Assembly (NCBI GenBank): GCA_964549275.1
Contig: CAZJUP010000011.1
Span: forward strand, 7,862-71,861
Source of the DNA: CAZJUP01 sp964549275
GTDB taxonomy: Bacteria; Fidelibacterota; Marinisomatia; Marinisomatales; TCS55
DNA length: 64,000 nucleotides
Direction: 5' to 3'
Shown piece by piece: positions 8,367 through 16,495 of the stretch. Under the pieces are notes generated by a model, which did no database searches, was not told where the DNA came from, and saw only the letters and a program-made list of their open reading frames with translations. The position numbers were made by a program, and so were the translations under genes. Position 1 is the first letter of the stretch, and each line of letters opens with the position of its first letter.

Positions 8367-9860
8367 TTAAAAGAACCCAAGTGGGTTTTTATCATAGGAT
8401 GTTAGCACATTTTTGGTGTGTCTATAATGATCAAGCATCATTTTATGTGTCTCTCTACCAATCCCGGATTTTTTATACCCGCCAAATGAAGCATGTGCTG
8501 GATAAGCATGGTAGCAATTGCACCACACACGACCTGCTTCAATTCCTCGTGCAAATGTTTGCATCTGATGAATATCACGAGTCCAAACTCCTGCACCAAG
8601 ACCATAAAGTGTATCATTGGCAATTTCAAGAGCTTCCGCTTCATCTTTAAAGGTTGTAACACTTAATACGGGACCAAAAATTTCTTCTTGGAAAATGCGC
8701 ATTTTGTTATTCCCTTTAAATACTGTCGGTTTGATGTAGTACCCATCTGGGTAGACCTCGTTCTCATAGGCTTCTCCGCCAATCAGTATCTCAGCACCTT
8801 CTTGTTTACCAATATCAATATAGTTAAGGATTTTTTCATATTGGTCGTTAGATGCTTGAGCTCCCATCATGGTTGAGCCATCTAGGGTATCTCCCATAGT
8901 AATGGCTTCAATCCGTTTTAATGCTCGCTCCATAAAAGCATCATAGATATTTTCTTGAATCAATGCTCTGGATGGGCATGTGCAAACTTCACCTTGGTTG
9001 AAAGCAAACAGGACAAGTCCCTCAATAGCCTTATCAAGAAAATTGTCATCTTCTGCCATAACACTATCAAAGAAAATATTTGGTGATTTCCCACCTAATT
9101 CCAATGTAAATGGAATAATATTTTCGGAAGCATATTGCATGATGAGACGCCCTGTTGTGGTTTCACCTGTGAATGCGATTTTCTTTACATCAGGGTGGGT
9201 CGCAAGGGGTTTACCTGCTTCAGGGCCAAATCCGTTGACGACATTGACGACACCGGGTGGGAGTAAATCTGCAATCATTTCGATTAACAGAAGGATGGAA
9301 ACAGGAGTTTGTTCAGCAGGTTTTAACACAACACAATTCCCTGCAGCCAGAGCAGGTGCAAGTTTCCATGCGGCCATTAAGATTGGAAAATTCCAAGGAA
9401 TTATTTGACCCACAACACCCAAAGGCTCATGGATTTCCATTGATACCGTATTCGCATCAAGATCACATACTTCACCAGCTTCAGATCGAATGACCCCGGC
9501 AAAATATCTAAAATGGTCGGCCGATAAAGGAATGTCTGCCGCCATTGTTTCCCGAATTGCTTTGCCGTTATCCCATGTTTCGGCAAGGGCAAGTTGCTCT
9601 AAGTTCTTCTCTATCCTATCAGCAATTTTATTTAAAAGAGTCGACCTTTCGGTTGCAGACGATTTATTCCATACTGGTGCTGCTTTCCACGCAGCATTTA
9701 CAGCCAAATCGATATCACTTTTATTTGACTTTGGTACTTTAGATATGAAGCTACCATTAACAGGTGAATTATTTTCAAAATATTCACCATCCACAGGGGC
9801 TACCCATTCTCCTCCAATATAATTTTCATACTGGGATTTAAAATTGGGTTTATTACTCAT
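8367..9860 (-). CDS. aldB: AldB/ExaC-type NAD(P)-dependent aldehyde dehydrogenase
   Basis: This 497-residue enzyme should oxidise acetaldehyde or similar short aldehydes to the acid. Similarity to E. coli AldB is visible along the whole length: YIGGEWVAPVDGEY near the N-terminus, AETWDNGKAIRET, EPLGVVGQIIPWNFP, the glutamate motif FTLELGGKSPNIFF, the catalytic cysteine in FNQGEVCTCPSRAL, and NCYHAYPAHASFGGYKKSG near the end. The Shine-Dalgarno GGAG precedes the ATG on the minus strand. It is followed by its usual DUF779 partner. I am sure of the subfamily, less sure of the natural substrate. Confidence 0.94.
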   Translation of the reverse strand: MSNKPNFKSQYENYIGGEWVAPVDGEYFENNSPVNGSFISKVPKSNKSDIDLAVNAAWKAAPVWNKSSATERSTLLNKIADRIEKNLEQLALAETWDNGKAIRETMAADIPLSADHFRYFAGVIRSEAGEVCDLDANTVSMEIHEPLGVVGQIIPWNFPILMAAWKLAPALAAGNCVVLKPAEQTPVSILLLIEMIADLLPPGVVNVVNGFGPEAGKPLATHPDVKKIAFTGETTTGRLIMQYASENIIPFTLELGGKSPNIFFDSVMAEDDNFLDKAIEGLVLFAFNQGEVCTCPSRALIQENIYDAFMERALKRIEAITMGDTLDGSTMMGAQASNDQYEKILNYIDIGKQEGAEILIGGEAYENEVYPDGYYIKPTVFKGNNKMRIFQEEIFGPVLSVTTFKDEAEALEIANDTLYGLGAGVWTRDIHQMQTFARGIEAGRVWCNCYHAYPAHASFGGYKKSGIGRETHKMMLDHYRHTKNVLTSYDKNPLGFF

Positions 9861-9919
9861 ACATTTTTCTCCTTTTTTTTTGACTTTATGTCACTATTTT
9901 AAGGATATTTTCTTTAAAG

Positions 9920-11035
9920 TCATAATTTTATAAAAATCTTTTTCCGATACATCCAAAATAACAAAAACCACCACCCGATAACATGCGTTAATGCAAAAAG
10001 AAGAGAGCCATTCAAATCTCCGGCTATAGGTTGGAATACCGTCTTATACAAATACCCGTAACCTGAAATTAATTGACCGTTTAAGGAAAATTTTATTTTC
10101 AATATTGTCTTAATCCACAGACCGGAGGCCGCAAATACAAAAATGGAATTTGTTCCAAAAATAACCAGTGGGAATGCCCAATGTTTAATCTTTTTTACGT
10201 CTATAATCCAATAAAAACAGGACAGTATGAGGCTCGCAATCCCTCCTGTAAATAAAACATAGGAACTCGTCCAAAGTTGTTTGTTTAGCGGAAACACACC
10301 ACTCCAAATCCATCCTAAAATGATGAGTCCGGCTCCCAGTACCGCCATACGTTTTGCATTTTCCTCAATATCTGAGGCAGTTCGAATCATTGTCCCCACA
10401 ATAAATCCCAGGAGTATAGTTGAAATTGAAGGAATAGTACTCAATAGACCTTCTGGCTCAAAGGGGATGCCCATTCCTTGCCAAAGATGGCTCTGTCCTA
10501 AAATGAGTAAATCAATCCGTCTAACTAGATTTGTTTCTAAGTCAAAAGGGGGCGAGTTTGTCCACCATCCTGATAATAGAAACATCCCCCAATAGCCGAC
10601 CAGTATCACCACTATTTTATATATTATTCGGTGTAGGTCCGTATTTAGAACCATTAACCCGGCAATACCATAAGCCAAACCAATTCTTTGTAAAACACCC
10701 ATAATACGAAATGTTGACCAGTTCCAATCCTGACGAATGAATGGATATGCATTAATCAAAAGTCCAATAACAAAAATAGTTAGGGCTCTAAGCAGGATTG
10801 TTTTTTTTGCTTCACGGAGAGAGTAAGATTCAAATTTTTCGAAAGAAAAACGCATGGCTACACCAACAATGAAGAGAAAAAATGGAAAAACTAGATCTGT
10901 TAATGTACATCCATTCCATTTTGCATGACGGAGAGGAGAATACACGTAAGCCCAATGACCTGGTGTATTCACTAAAATCATAAAAGCAATAGTTAACCCA
11001 CGAAATGCGTCTAGAGAAATGAGGCGATTATTCAT
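9920..11035 (-). CDS. nagX: NagX-like membrane acetyltransferase (HGSNAT/DUF5009 family)
   Basis: This is a roughly 371-residue integral membrane protein related to heparan-alpha-glucosaminide N-acetyltransferase and bacterial NagX. The family start is clear: RLISLDAFRGLTIAFMILVN, then LTDLVFPFFLFIVGVAM; about ten hydrophobic helices follow. NagX proteins occur in GlcNAc-use gene clusters and are presumed to act on amino sugars at the membrane. The first possible start is TTG at 11041; I prefer ATG 11035, which overlaps the end of the symporter gene by 8 bases. It is the last gene of the nagZ operon. Confidence 0.85.
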   Translation of the reverse strand: MNNRLISLDAFRGLTIAFMILVNTPGHWAYVYSPLRHAKWNGCTLTDLVFPFFLFIVGVAMRFSFEKFESYSLREAKKTILLRALTIFVIGLLINAYPFIRQDWNWSTFRIMGVLQRIGLAYGIAGLMVLNTDLHRIIYKIVVILVGYWGMFLLSGWWTNSPPFDLETNLVRRIDLLILGQSHLWQGMGIPFEPEGLLSTIPSISTILLGFIVGTMIRTASDIEENAKRMAVLGAGLIILGWIWSGVFPLNKQLWTSSYVLFTGGIASLILSCFYWIIDVKKIKHWAFPLVIFGTNSIFVFAASGLWIKTILKIKFSLNGQLISGYGYLYKTVFQPIAGDLNGSLLFALTHVIGWWFLLFWMYRKKIFIKL

Positions 11036-12881
11036 CGTCAATTAAAGATATATTATTTTTCCAAATCCATGTAAAGCCACCAAGAGCCAATATTGTTAAT
11101 CCCAGTCCAATTCCAATATTTCCAAAAATTAAATGTCCGATAGCAAATGTTGCACCCCAGACTAAAGCAAGACCGCTAATCCAATTCATAAAAAATCCTT
11201 TTGATACCGGTTCTAAAGTTTGTTCAATCTCTTGAGACACTGGGGCCCACCAGCCACCAGGTTGGACCCGTTGGTAAAACGCTTTTAAAGTGGTTTTCTT
11301 TTCCGGACGTGTTAAAAATGTGACAGTCAGCCAAGCCAATATAGACAACGGGACAATAATGAGCAGTTTATGATGAATCTGTAACTCAATTCCAAATAAA
11401 ATGGGTGCCTTTCCAAATAAAGTATAAGCTTCGTTAGCTTGTATGGTTTGGACTGCTGCAATTGTCTCCATTCCTATGGCTATAACCATGGAGGTTAACA
11501 GTGCAGTAATTTCTGACCAAGCGTTGATTCGCCACCAAAACCATCTGAGAATAAGAACGAGGCCAATTCCAGCACCCATGGAAAAAATAAATTCCCACGC
11601 TTTTGACACACTTTGCATTTTCATGGCGAAGACTGCGGCAAATATCATCATACCTACAGTAATAAATCGACTGACGATTACATAGTGCCTTTGAGCTTGT
11701 TCTGATGAGGAAAATTGTTTCTCAGCTTTAATAAACCTCTTATAAACATCATTAATGAGATAAGATGTCCCCCAGTTCAGATGGGTATCTATGGTGGACA
11801 TGAATGCCGCAAGAAAGGAGACCACGAGAATTCCTTTCATACCCGGACCAAGCAAGGTCTGCATAATCAGGGGATATCCTGCTTTTTCTCCAAGGGTAGA
11901 GAACTGGTCGGGAATAACAGGGAAGGCAATAATTGAAACCATTGCAACAATGATCCATGGCCAGACTCGAAAGGCATAGTGGGTTAAGTTGAACCATAAG
12001 GTTGCCATTAAGGCGTGTTTTTCATTTTTTGCTGAAGACATACGCTGGATAATATATCCTCCACCGTCTGTATTATGTGTTGACCACCACATCATGGTCA
12101 GAAAAACTAAAAACCGTGAAAATGGAGATTCCCAAAATGTTTGTGTTAAAAAATTAGCATCTGGAATAGGCGGAATAAATTTAAGGGTATTCCCATTCAC
12201 TGACGAAGAATCACTTGAATTTAGTGCATTAATTTTATCAATAATGACTTCCATACCGCCAAATGCAGACACAGCAATTATTGCCAGAGCTATGGAGCCA
12301 AACATGGCTATGGAAAATTGAACGAGATCTGTTATTACGACACCCCAGAAACCGGAGAGCAATGCATAGATTAAAGCGACAGCAACTAAAATCCATACCG
12401 CGGTCCATTTGTCAATATTTAGCATGACAGCAGCCACTGCCGCCATAGCGTTGATAACCCACCCCATAACAATAAAATTATAAAGAATAGCGAAATAGGC
12501 TGCTTTAAATCCTCTTAAAATTGCTGCGGGTTTTCCTCTATACCGAATTTCGAGCAGTTCATTATCAGTTAAGACATGAGCACGACGCCAAAGTCTTGAA
12601 AAAAGAAAAACTCCCAGTAAGCCCGCCAATAACTGATTCCACCAAAACCAATTTTGCCAAATGCCAGGTCCCCGTATAAATTCTGTAATCGCTAAGGGAG
12701 TGTCTGCAGCGAAGGTTGTTGCTACCATGGACGTGCCAACTACCCACCAAGGGAGTGTTCGACCCGCGAGAAAATATTCCTGTGTGCTTTTCCCTGCCCG
12801 TTTGGCAAAATATATACCCACACCCAAAGAAAATAATATGTATAAGAGTATTATTGTCCAATCAATCGCTTGAAGATGCAA
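11028..12881 (-). CDS. Sodium:solute symporter (SSS family), candidate amino-sugar or muropeptide importer
   Basis: This 617-residue protein begins with a short lead and helix 1 (IDWTIILLYILFSLGVGIYF) followed by the SSS hallmark STQEYFLAGRTLPWW, as in SGLT-type Na+/solute symporters. About 14 hydrophobic segments are visible. A good AAGGAG Shine-Dalgarno precedes the ATG. It lies between the SpoIID-like gene (20-base gap) and nagX (overlap), in an operon with nagZ and a sugar kinase, so an amino-sugar or muropeptide substrate is inferred. A distant paralog lies at 23196-24608, linked to nagB. Confidence 0.88.
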   Translation of the reverse strand: MHLQAIDWTIILLYILFSLGVGIYFAKRAGKSTQEYFLAGRTLPWWVVGTSMVATTFAADTPLAITEFIRGPGIWQNWFWWNQLLAGLLGVFLFSRLWRRAHVLTDNELLEIRYRGKPAAILRGFKAAYFAILYNFIVMGWVINAMAAVAAVMLNIDKWTAVWILVAVALIYALLSGFWGVVITDLVQFSIAMFGSIALAIIAVSAFGGMEVIIDKINALNSSDSSSVNGNTLKFIPPIPDANFLTQTFWESPFSRFLVFLTMMWWSTHNTDGGGYIIQRMSSAKNEKHALMATLWFNLTHYAFRVWPWIIVAMVSIIAFPVIPDQFSTLGEKAGYPLIMQTLLGPGMKGILVVSFLAAFMSTIDTHLNWGTSYLINDVYKRFIKAEKQFSSSEQAQRHYVIVSRFITVGMMIFAAVFAMKMQSVSKAWEFIFSMGAGIGLVLILRWFWWRINAWSEITALLTSMVIAIGMETIAAVQTIQANEAYTLFGKAPILFGIELQIHHKLLIIVPLSILAWLTVTFLTRPEKKTTLKAFYQRVQPGGWWAPVSQEIEQTLEPVSKGFFMNWISGLALVWGATFAIGHLIFGNIGIGLGLTILALGGFTWIWKNNISLIDDE

Positions 12882-12901
12882 GGCGAACTCCTTTTGGTTT
12901 T

Positions 12902-14131
12902 TTAATAGAGTTTTGTCTCTTTAGTCAATGGAAAATAATGGCGCAAAATATCACTGGAGGAGTGGTTTCTCAAAGCCATTCCTAATGCTCCAATTTGGCA
13001 AAGACCAACGCCATGCCCCCAACCCTTTCCATTTAGCAGAAAATTATTATCATCCTTTTTTAGAGGGGTAAAAGCAGAACTGTAGAGGAAGGATGGAGAC
13101 AACATTTTTCTGATGTCATATTCCGATTGGAGGATTAGCGATTGAGACTCTCCATTTTCATCAAGAAATTGAATATCAAGTGAAATGATTCTACCTGAGT
13201 CTCCTCTTGTTATGGGGATGAGATTAGAAATTTCTTTAGCATTTATATATTGATGATTTTGTAAAGAGTTTATTAAATCGGTCTGTGTAGCTTCGAATGA
13301 CCATCGGTAGTACTGGCCTTTTTCATCAACAGTGCCTATATAAGTTTTTAATTCTTCCTCCGGGACAATTTCCGGACTGCAATAGGCAATATCATCATCA
13401 ATCGTATCTTTGATTGATCTTAAGTAAGGGACTGGAGGACCTCCCCAAACATTTTCCTTTCGCTCAGTTTTCCCACCGCAAGATTTTGAATATCGCGTGT
13501 CACAAATGGAATCTTTGTAAGTTAAAACAATGCCGCGAGTCAGTGATGCTGCTTTTTTTGAAATAGAGTTGGTTTGGGATAAACCCTGGTATCGCTGACA
13601 GCAATCATCATTACACGCATTCAACCCTAAGGATTCATGTTTTTTTTCCGTTGCGGCTAATATCCAAGAACGGGCTGTAATGGTTTGGGCCTGTAAAAAA
13701 GAGGGTGGACAGGCAGAACTCATTTCAGATACAGCCACACAAGAAAGGTATTGTTCGAGAGGAAGAATATTGGTGACAAAAAGAGAGTTTTTTATAACCG
13801 AAATCTCGATATTTCCGGGAAGGCAGACTGAGATTTCTTTTTCCCAATGAAATCCTCTTCCTGCAGGAATTCCCTTTAATAGTATGCCATTATTATCAAA
13901 TGATTCAGAATGCCGGATTAATGAAATTTTCGACTCCAACAGTCCATGCGATTCCAGGGATACATTTCCATTATGCACCCTCACGATTGAAGAATTCGAA
14001 GAACCGGGAGAAATTGTTGTATGTTCATTTGAATTAATAGTATAAATAGCAGGATTTGTGAATGAGAAGGAAAGTTCAGTTTTATGATCTTCTGGTAGTA
14101 AAATTCCAATGATTAGGTTGGGTTCTGGCAT
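12902..14131 (-). CDS. SpoIID/LytB-domain protein without signal peptide
   Basis: This is a 409-residue protein with a SpoIID domain, the fold of the SpoIID lytic transglycosylase that cleaves denuded glycan strands. The core motif LPLEQYLSCVAVSEM places the likely catalytic glutamate at E136, followed by AQTITARSWILAA, the family's CCQRYQGLS element and the end motif GKGWGHGVGLCQIGALGMA. The start at 14131 is one base after the kinase stop (TAATATG); the reading frame stays open 21 codons further upstream into the kinase. No signal peptide or membrane anchor is visible, which is odd for a wall enzyme and suggests cytoplasmic action on imported fragments or an undetected export route. Confidence 0.85.
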   Translation of the reverse strand: MPEPNLIIGILLPEDHKTELSFSFTNPAIYTINSNEHTTISPGSSNSSIVRVHNGNVSLESHGLLESKISLIRHSESFDNNGILLKGIPAGRGFHWEKEISVCLPGNIEISVIKNSLFVTNILPLEQYLSCVAVSEMSSACPPSFLQAQTITARSWILAATEKKHESLGLNACNDDCCQRYQGLSQTNSISKKAASLTRGIVLTYKDSICDTRYSKSCGGKTERKENVWGGPPVPYLRSIKDTIDDDIAYCSPEIVPEEELKTYIGTVDEKGQYYRWSFEATQTDLINSLQNHQYINAKEISNLIPITRGDSGRIISLDIQFLDENGESQSLILQSEYDIRKMLSPSFLYSSAFTPLKKDDNNFLLNGKGWGHGVGLCQIGALGMALRNHSSSDILRHYFPLTKETKLY

Positions 14132-14132
14132 A

Positions 14133-15290
14133 TTAGGTGTACAAACTTTGTTCAAAAAAATACGCATCAATACCTGCACCGAGGACTGATGCATTCCGAA
14201 GATTTGAACGAATGATAAAATCTTGAGAGAGGTATTGATGTTTCGACTCTTCGCTTAAAAGAGAAGAGGTATCGATTAAATGGGACACACAGTTTTTTAT
14301 TTTGGTAAAAATGTGGGGAGTTTTGCCTAATAAATATCCCAATCGTTGTCCAAAAACTATACGATCAAAATGATTCCCCTTTTCTTTAAAATCCTTTTCT
14401 ATTGATCTTGATGGGTCAATAAAATTAAAAGTATTCGACCACCCAGAGTTTAGCGTTAATATCCTGTCGAAAATAAGATTTGAGAGAGTATCTGAAAAAG
14501 TTTTGGCAATCTTTTCACCAATAGGGTCTATCGTTAAAAATGATTCCGGGTAGATTTTATTTCTGATGAGACTTTCTCGATCGGTTTTTGTTGCTGATGC
14601 ATATTGATTCATTAATCCTCGGTGGCTAATCAGGGATTCCATTGGTGTACCCATTAAATCAGCAATTTCCCACGTTTTAGGAAGCCAATGCCTAACCGCA
14701 TTGAAAGGAGTAGGAGTACCATTCAGTAAGAGGGCGTCTGCGATCCCAGTACCGCCGCCTATGTATAAACCAAATTGTATATTTTTGAATGCGCCTTCTT
14801 CGGTATAAGTTTCTCCAATACCACAGAAATCATTGTCATTTCCTATTTTTCGTAAAGGATTATTGTTTGCGTTTTTTTGACGCAATCTGTCATTTAACTG
14901 ATTCAGGAAATTCGGTATTCTTGGACCATTGTTCATGGAATGAATACCGCACAAATCTGTGGTTTTTAGTCCCGGTAGTCCAATGCCAATAATGGGAGGT
15001 TTTCCAATGACTTCATCTAGTAGAGAATTAATTACAAATTCGCATGCCTCCACGAATGCTTTCCCGTGATTCATCTCTTGCTCGGATAAATTTAATTTTC
15101 CAGAACGGCTCTCAGCCAATTGCTCCTGAATGGGTAAAGGATGAAATCCCGGGATAAAAGATGGGCACTCATCATACCGGACCGTAATAAGTTCAGAATC
15201 TTTTTTGAATGTAGATCTTCCTGTTTTTTCAAGAATACATCCGGCCACTTTTGTTGCCCCGCCATCGATACCAATTATGGGTTGTTTCAT
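14133..15290 (-). CDS. BadF/BadG-type ASKHA sugar kinase (GlcNAc/MurNAc kinase candidate)
   Basis: This 385-residue protein has the actin/hexokinase-type nucleotide-binding fold of the BadF/BadG/BcrA family, which includes NAGK and the MurNAc/GlcNAc kinase MurK. The phosphate-1 motif is intact (GIDGGATK, residues 7-14), followed by IGIGLPGLKTTD, NDNDFCGIGE and the nucleotide loop YIGGGTGIADALLL; the C-terminus ends SVLGAGIDAYFF. The start overlaps the nagZ stop (TAATG), so it should phosphorylate the monosaccharide released by NagZ or imported by the neighbouring symporter. A co-linear paralog with a damaged phosphate-1 motif is at 20253-21455. Confidence 0.82.
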   Translation of the reverse strand: MKQPIIGIDGGATKVAGCILEKTGRSTFKKDSELITVRYDECPSFIPGFHPLPIQEQLAESRSGKLNLSEQEMNHGKAFVEACEFVINSLLDEVIGKPPIIGIGLPGLKTTDLCGIHSMNNGPRIPNFLNQLNDRLRQKNANNNPLRKIGNDNDFCGIGETYTEEGAFKNIQFGLYIGGGTGIADALLLNGTPTPFNAVRHWLPKTWEIADLMGTPMESLISHRGLMNQYASATKTDRESLIRNKIYPESFLTIDPIGEKIAKTFSDTLSNLIFDRILTLNSGWSNTFNFIDPSRSIEKDFKEKGNHFDRIVFGQRLGYLLGKTPHIFTKIKNCVSHLIDTSSLLSEESKHQYLSQDFIIRSNLRNASVLGAGIDAYFFEQSLYT

Positions 15291-16294
15291 TAAGTTAATT
15301 TTGATTTTAATTGTTGTATACGCATTAAGGCTTCATCAATTTGAATAGATGAAATTCTGTTTTGTGCCTTCAAAGTTTTGAGGGTACTAACAACTTTTGG
15401 AACAATATCAGGGTCATAGGTCAGATTATTCCCAAAACAAAATAAATCAATACTCGCATTGATCATTTTCTCCAATATAATATCTAAAGAGTATTTTTCA
15501 GCGATGGCCAACATTGCAGGATCATCAGATATTATAACACCTTCATACCCTAATTGATCTCGAAGAAGCCCTTTTACAATTTTTTCTGAAAGGGATGCGG
15601 GCCAATCTGAATCTAATCCTGAATGATATACATGTCCGACCATAATTAAATCAACATCACCACCTTCAATTATTTCTTTAAAAGGTTCTAATTCAACAGG
15701 CGACCACGTACGAGTAATATCTGTAAACCCTTTGTGCGTATCACTTTTTGCACTCCCAATACCAGGGAAATGTTTTAGGGTACACATGACTCCTTTTTTT
15801 TCATGGCAGTCAATGAAGATTCTTGCATGATAAGCCGTTTCTTCAGGATTTTGATGGAAACACCGTTTCGAGGTATTTAAAAATGAATCTGGACTGACGG
15901 GCAGGTCGATTACTGGAGCCAAATTAATATTAATACCTGCATCAGATAACGAAGTTGCTATTTTATCGGAATAATATTTTGTCTTATTTTTATCTAAAAA
16001 ACTACCGATGGTATTCCAAGACTCTGTTTCTGGAAATCCATATTGCGGTTTAAACCGATTGACTTGTCCACCTTCCTGGTCTGTCATAATTAGTAGAGGA
16101 ACTCGTGAAGCTTTTTGAAGGGTTTCCGTTAGCCATTTCACTTGTTTCGGAGATCGAATATTGTGGGAAGTTGGCGGATTCTCACAAATATTTTCATCAA
16201 ATAAAATAACTCCCCCCAAATCATAAGTTTTAATCGTATCAGCAATTTCCGTAATATCACTGGGGTTGCTGCCCCGAAAACCAGAAATGATCAT
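15290..16294 (-). CDS. nagZ: Beta-N-acetylhexosaminidase NagZ (GH3)
   Basis: This GH3 enzyme (334 residues from the first ATG) removes GlcNAc from muropeptides. Visible features are GGVILFDEN, LIMTDQEGGQVNRF, the acid/base loop KHFPGIGSAKSDTHKGF with the Asp-His dyad, and the nucleophile Asp in VIISDDPAML. There is no signal peptide, so it is cytoplasmic as in E. coli. The frame is open upstream of ATG 16294 to a TAA at 16331-16333 and encodes SLRQIIQNFGQ, which resembles the conserved GH3 N-terminal helix; a non-ATG start (CTG 16324 or ATT 16315) may be the real one. It is the first gene of a five-gene operon. Confidence 0.9.
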   Translation of the reverse strand: MIISGFRGSNPSDITEIADTIKTYDLGGVILFDENICENPPTSHNIRSPKQVKWLTETLQKASRVPLLIMTDQEGGQVNRFKPQYGFPETESWNTIGSFLDKNKTKYYSDKIATSLSDAGININLAPVIDLPVSPDSFLNTSKRCFHQNPEETAYHARIFIDCHEKKGVMCTLKHFPGIGSAKSDTHKGFTDITRTWSPVELEPFKEIIEGGDVDLIMVGHVYHSGLDSDWPASLSEKIVKGLLRDQLGYEGVIISDDPAMLAIAEKYSLDIILEKMINASIDLFCFGNNLTYDPDIVPKVVSTLKTLKAQNRISSIQIDEALMRIQQLKSKLT

Positions 16295-16347
16295 TTGTCC
16301 GAAATTTTGAATAATTTGTCTCAGTGATTGTTATTTTACAAAAAGTA

Positions 16348-16381
16348 GAAATAAATCTTATATTAATATAAGATTTATTTC
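16348..16381. promoter_or_regulatory. Perfect 34-bp palindrome in the nagZ / GH3-lactamase divergent region
   Basis: Bases 16348-16381 read identically on both strands, centred on TATTAATA between 16364 and 16365, with arms GAAATAAATCTTA and TAAGATTTATTTC. It lies between the divergent nagZ operon and the GH3/beta-lactamase gene, 54 bases upstream of the nagZ ATG. With no loop it could be a dimeric-regulator operator, or a hairpin in either leader. It is AT-rich, but perfect symmetry over 34 bp is unlikely by chance. Confidence 0.65.
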
Positions 16382-16495
16382 CGTATTTTTGTGAGTCTTA
16401 ATAGTATTTTAGGAAAATTTATTGGAAGTATTCCAAAAGAAAATTGTGATTCATAAGAGATATGTCTGAAATTTGTGAGGGATAATTCAATAAAC

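Noticed and set aside
8980..9408. Plus-strand 142-codon ORF opposite aldB
   Set aside because: It is an antisense shadow of the conserved aldehyde dehydrogenase, whose family motifs fix the real strand.
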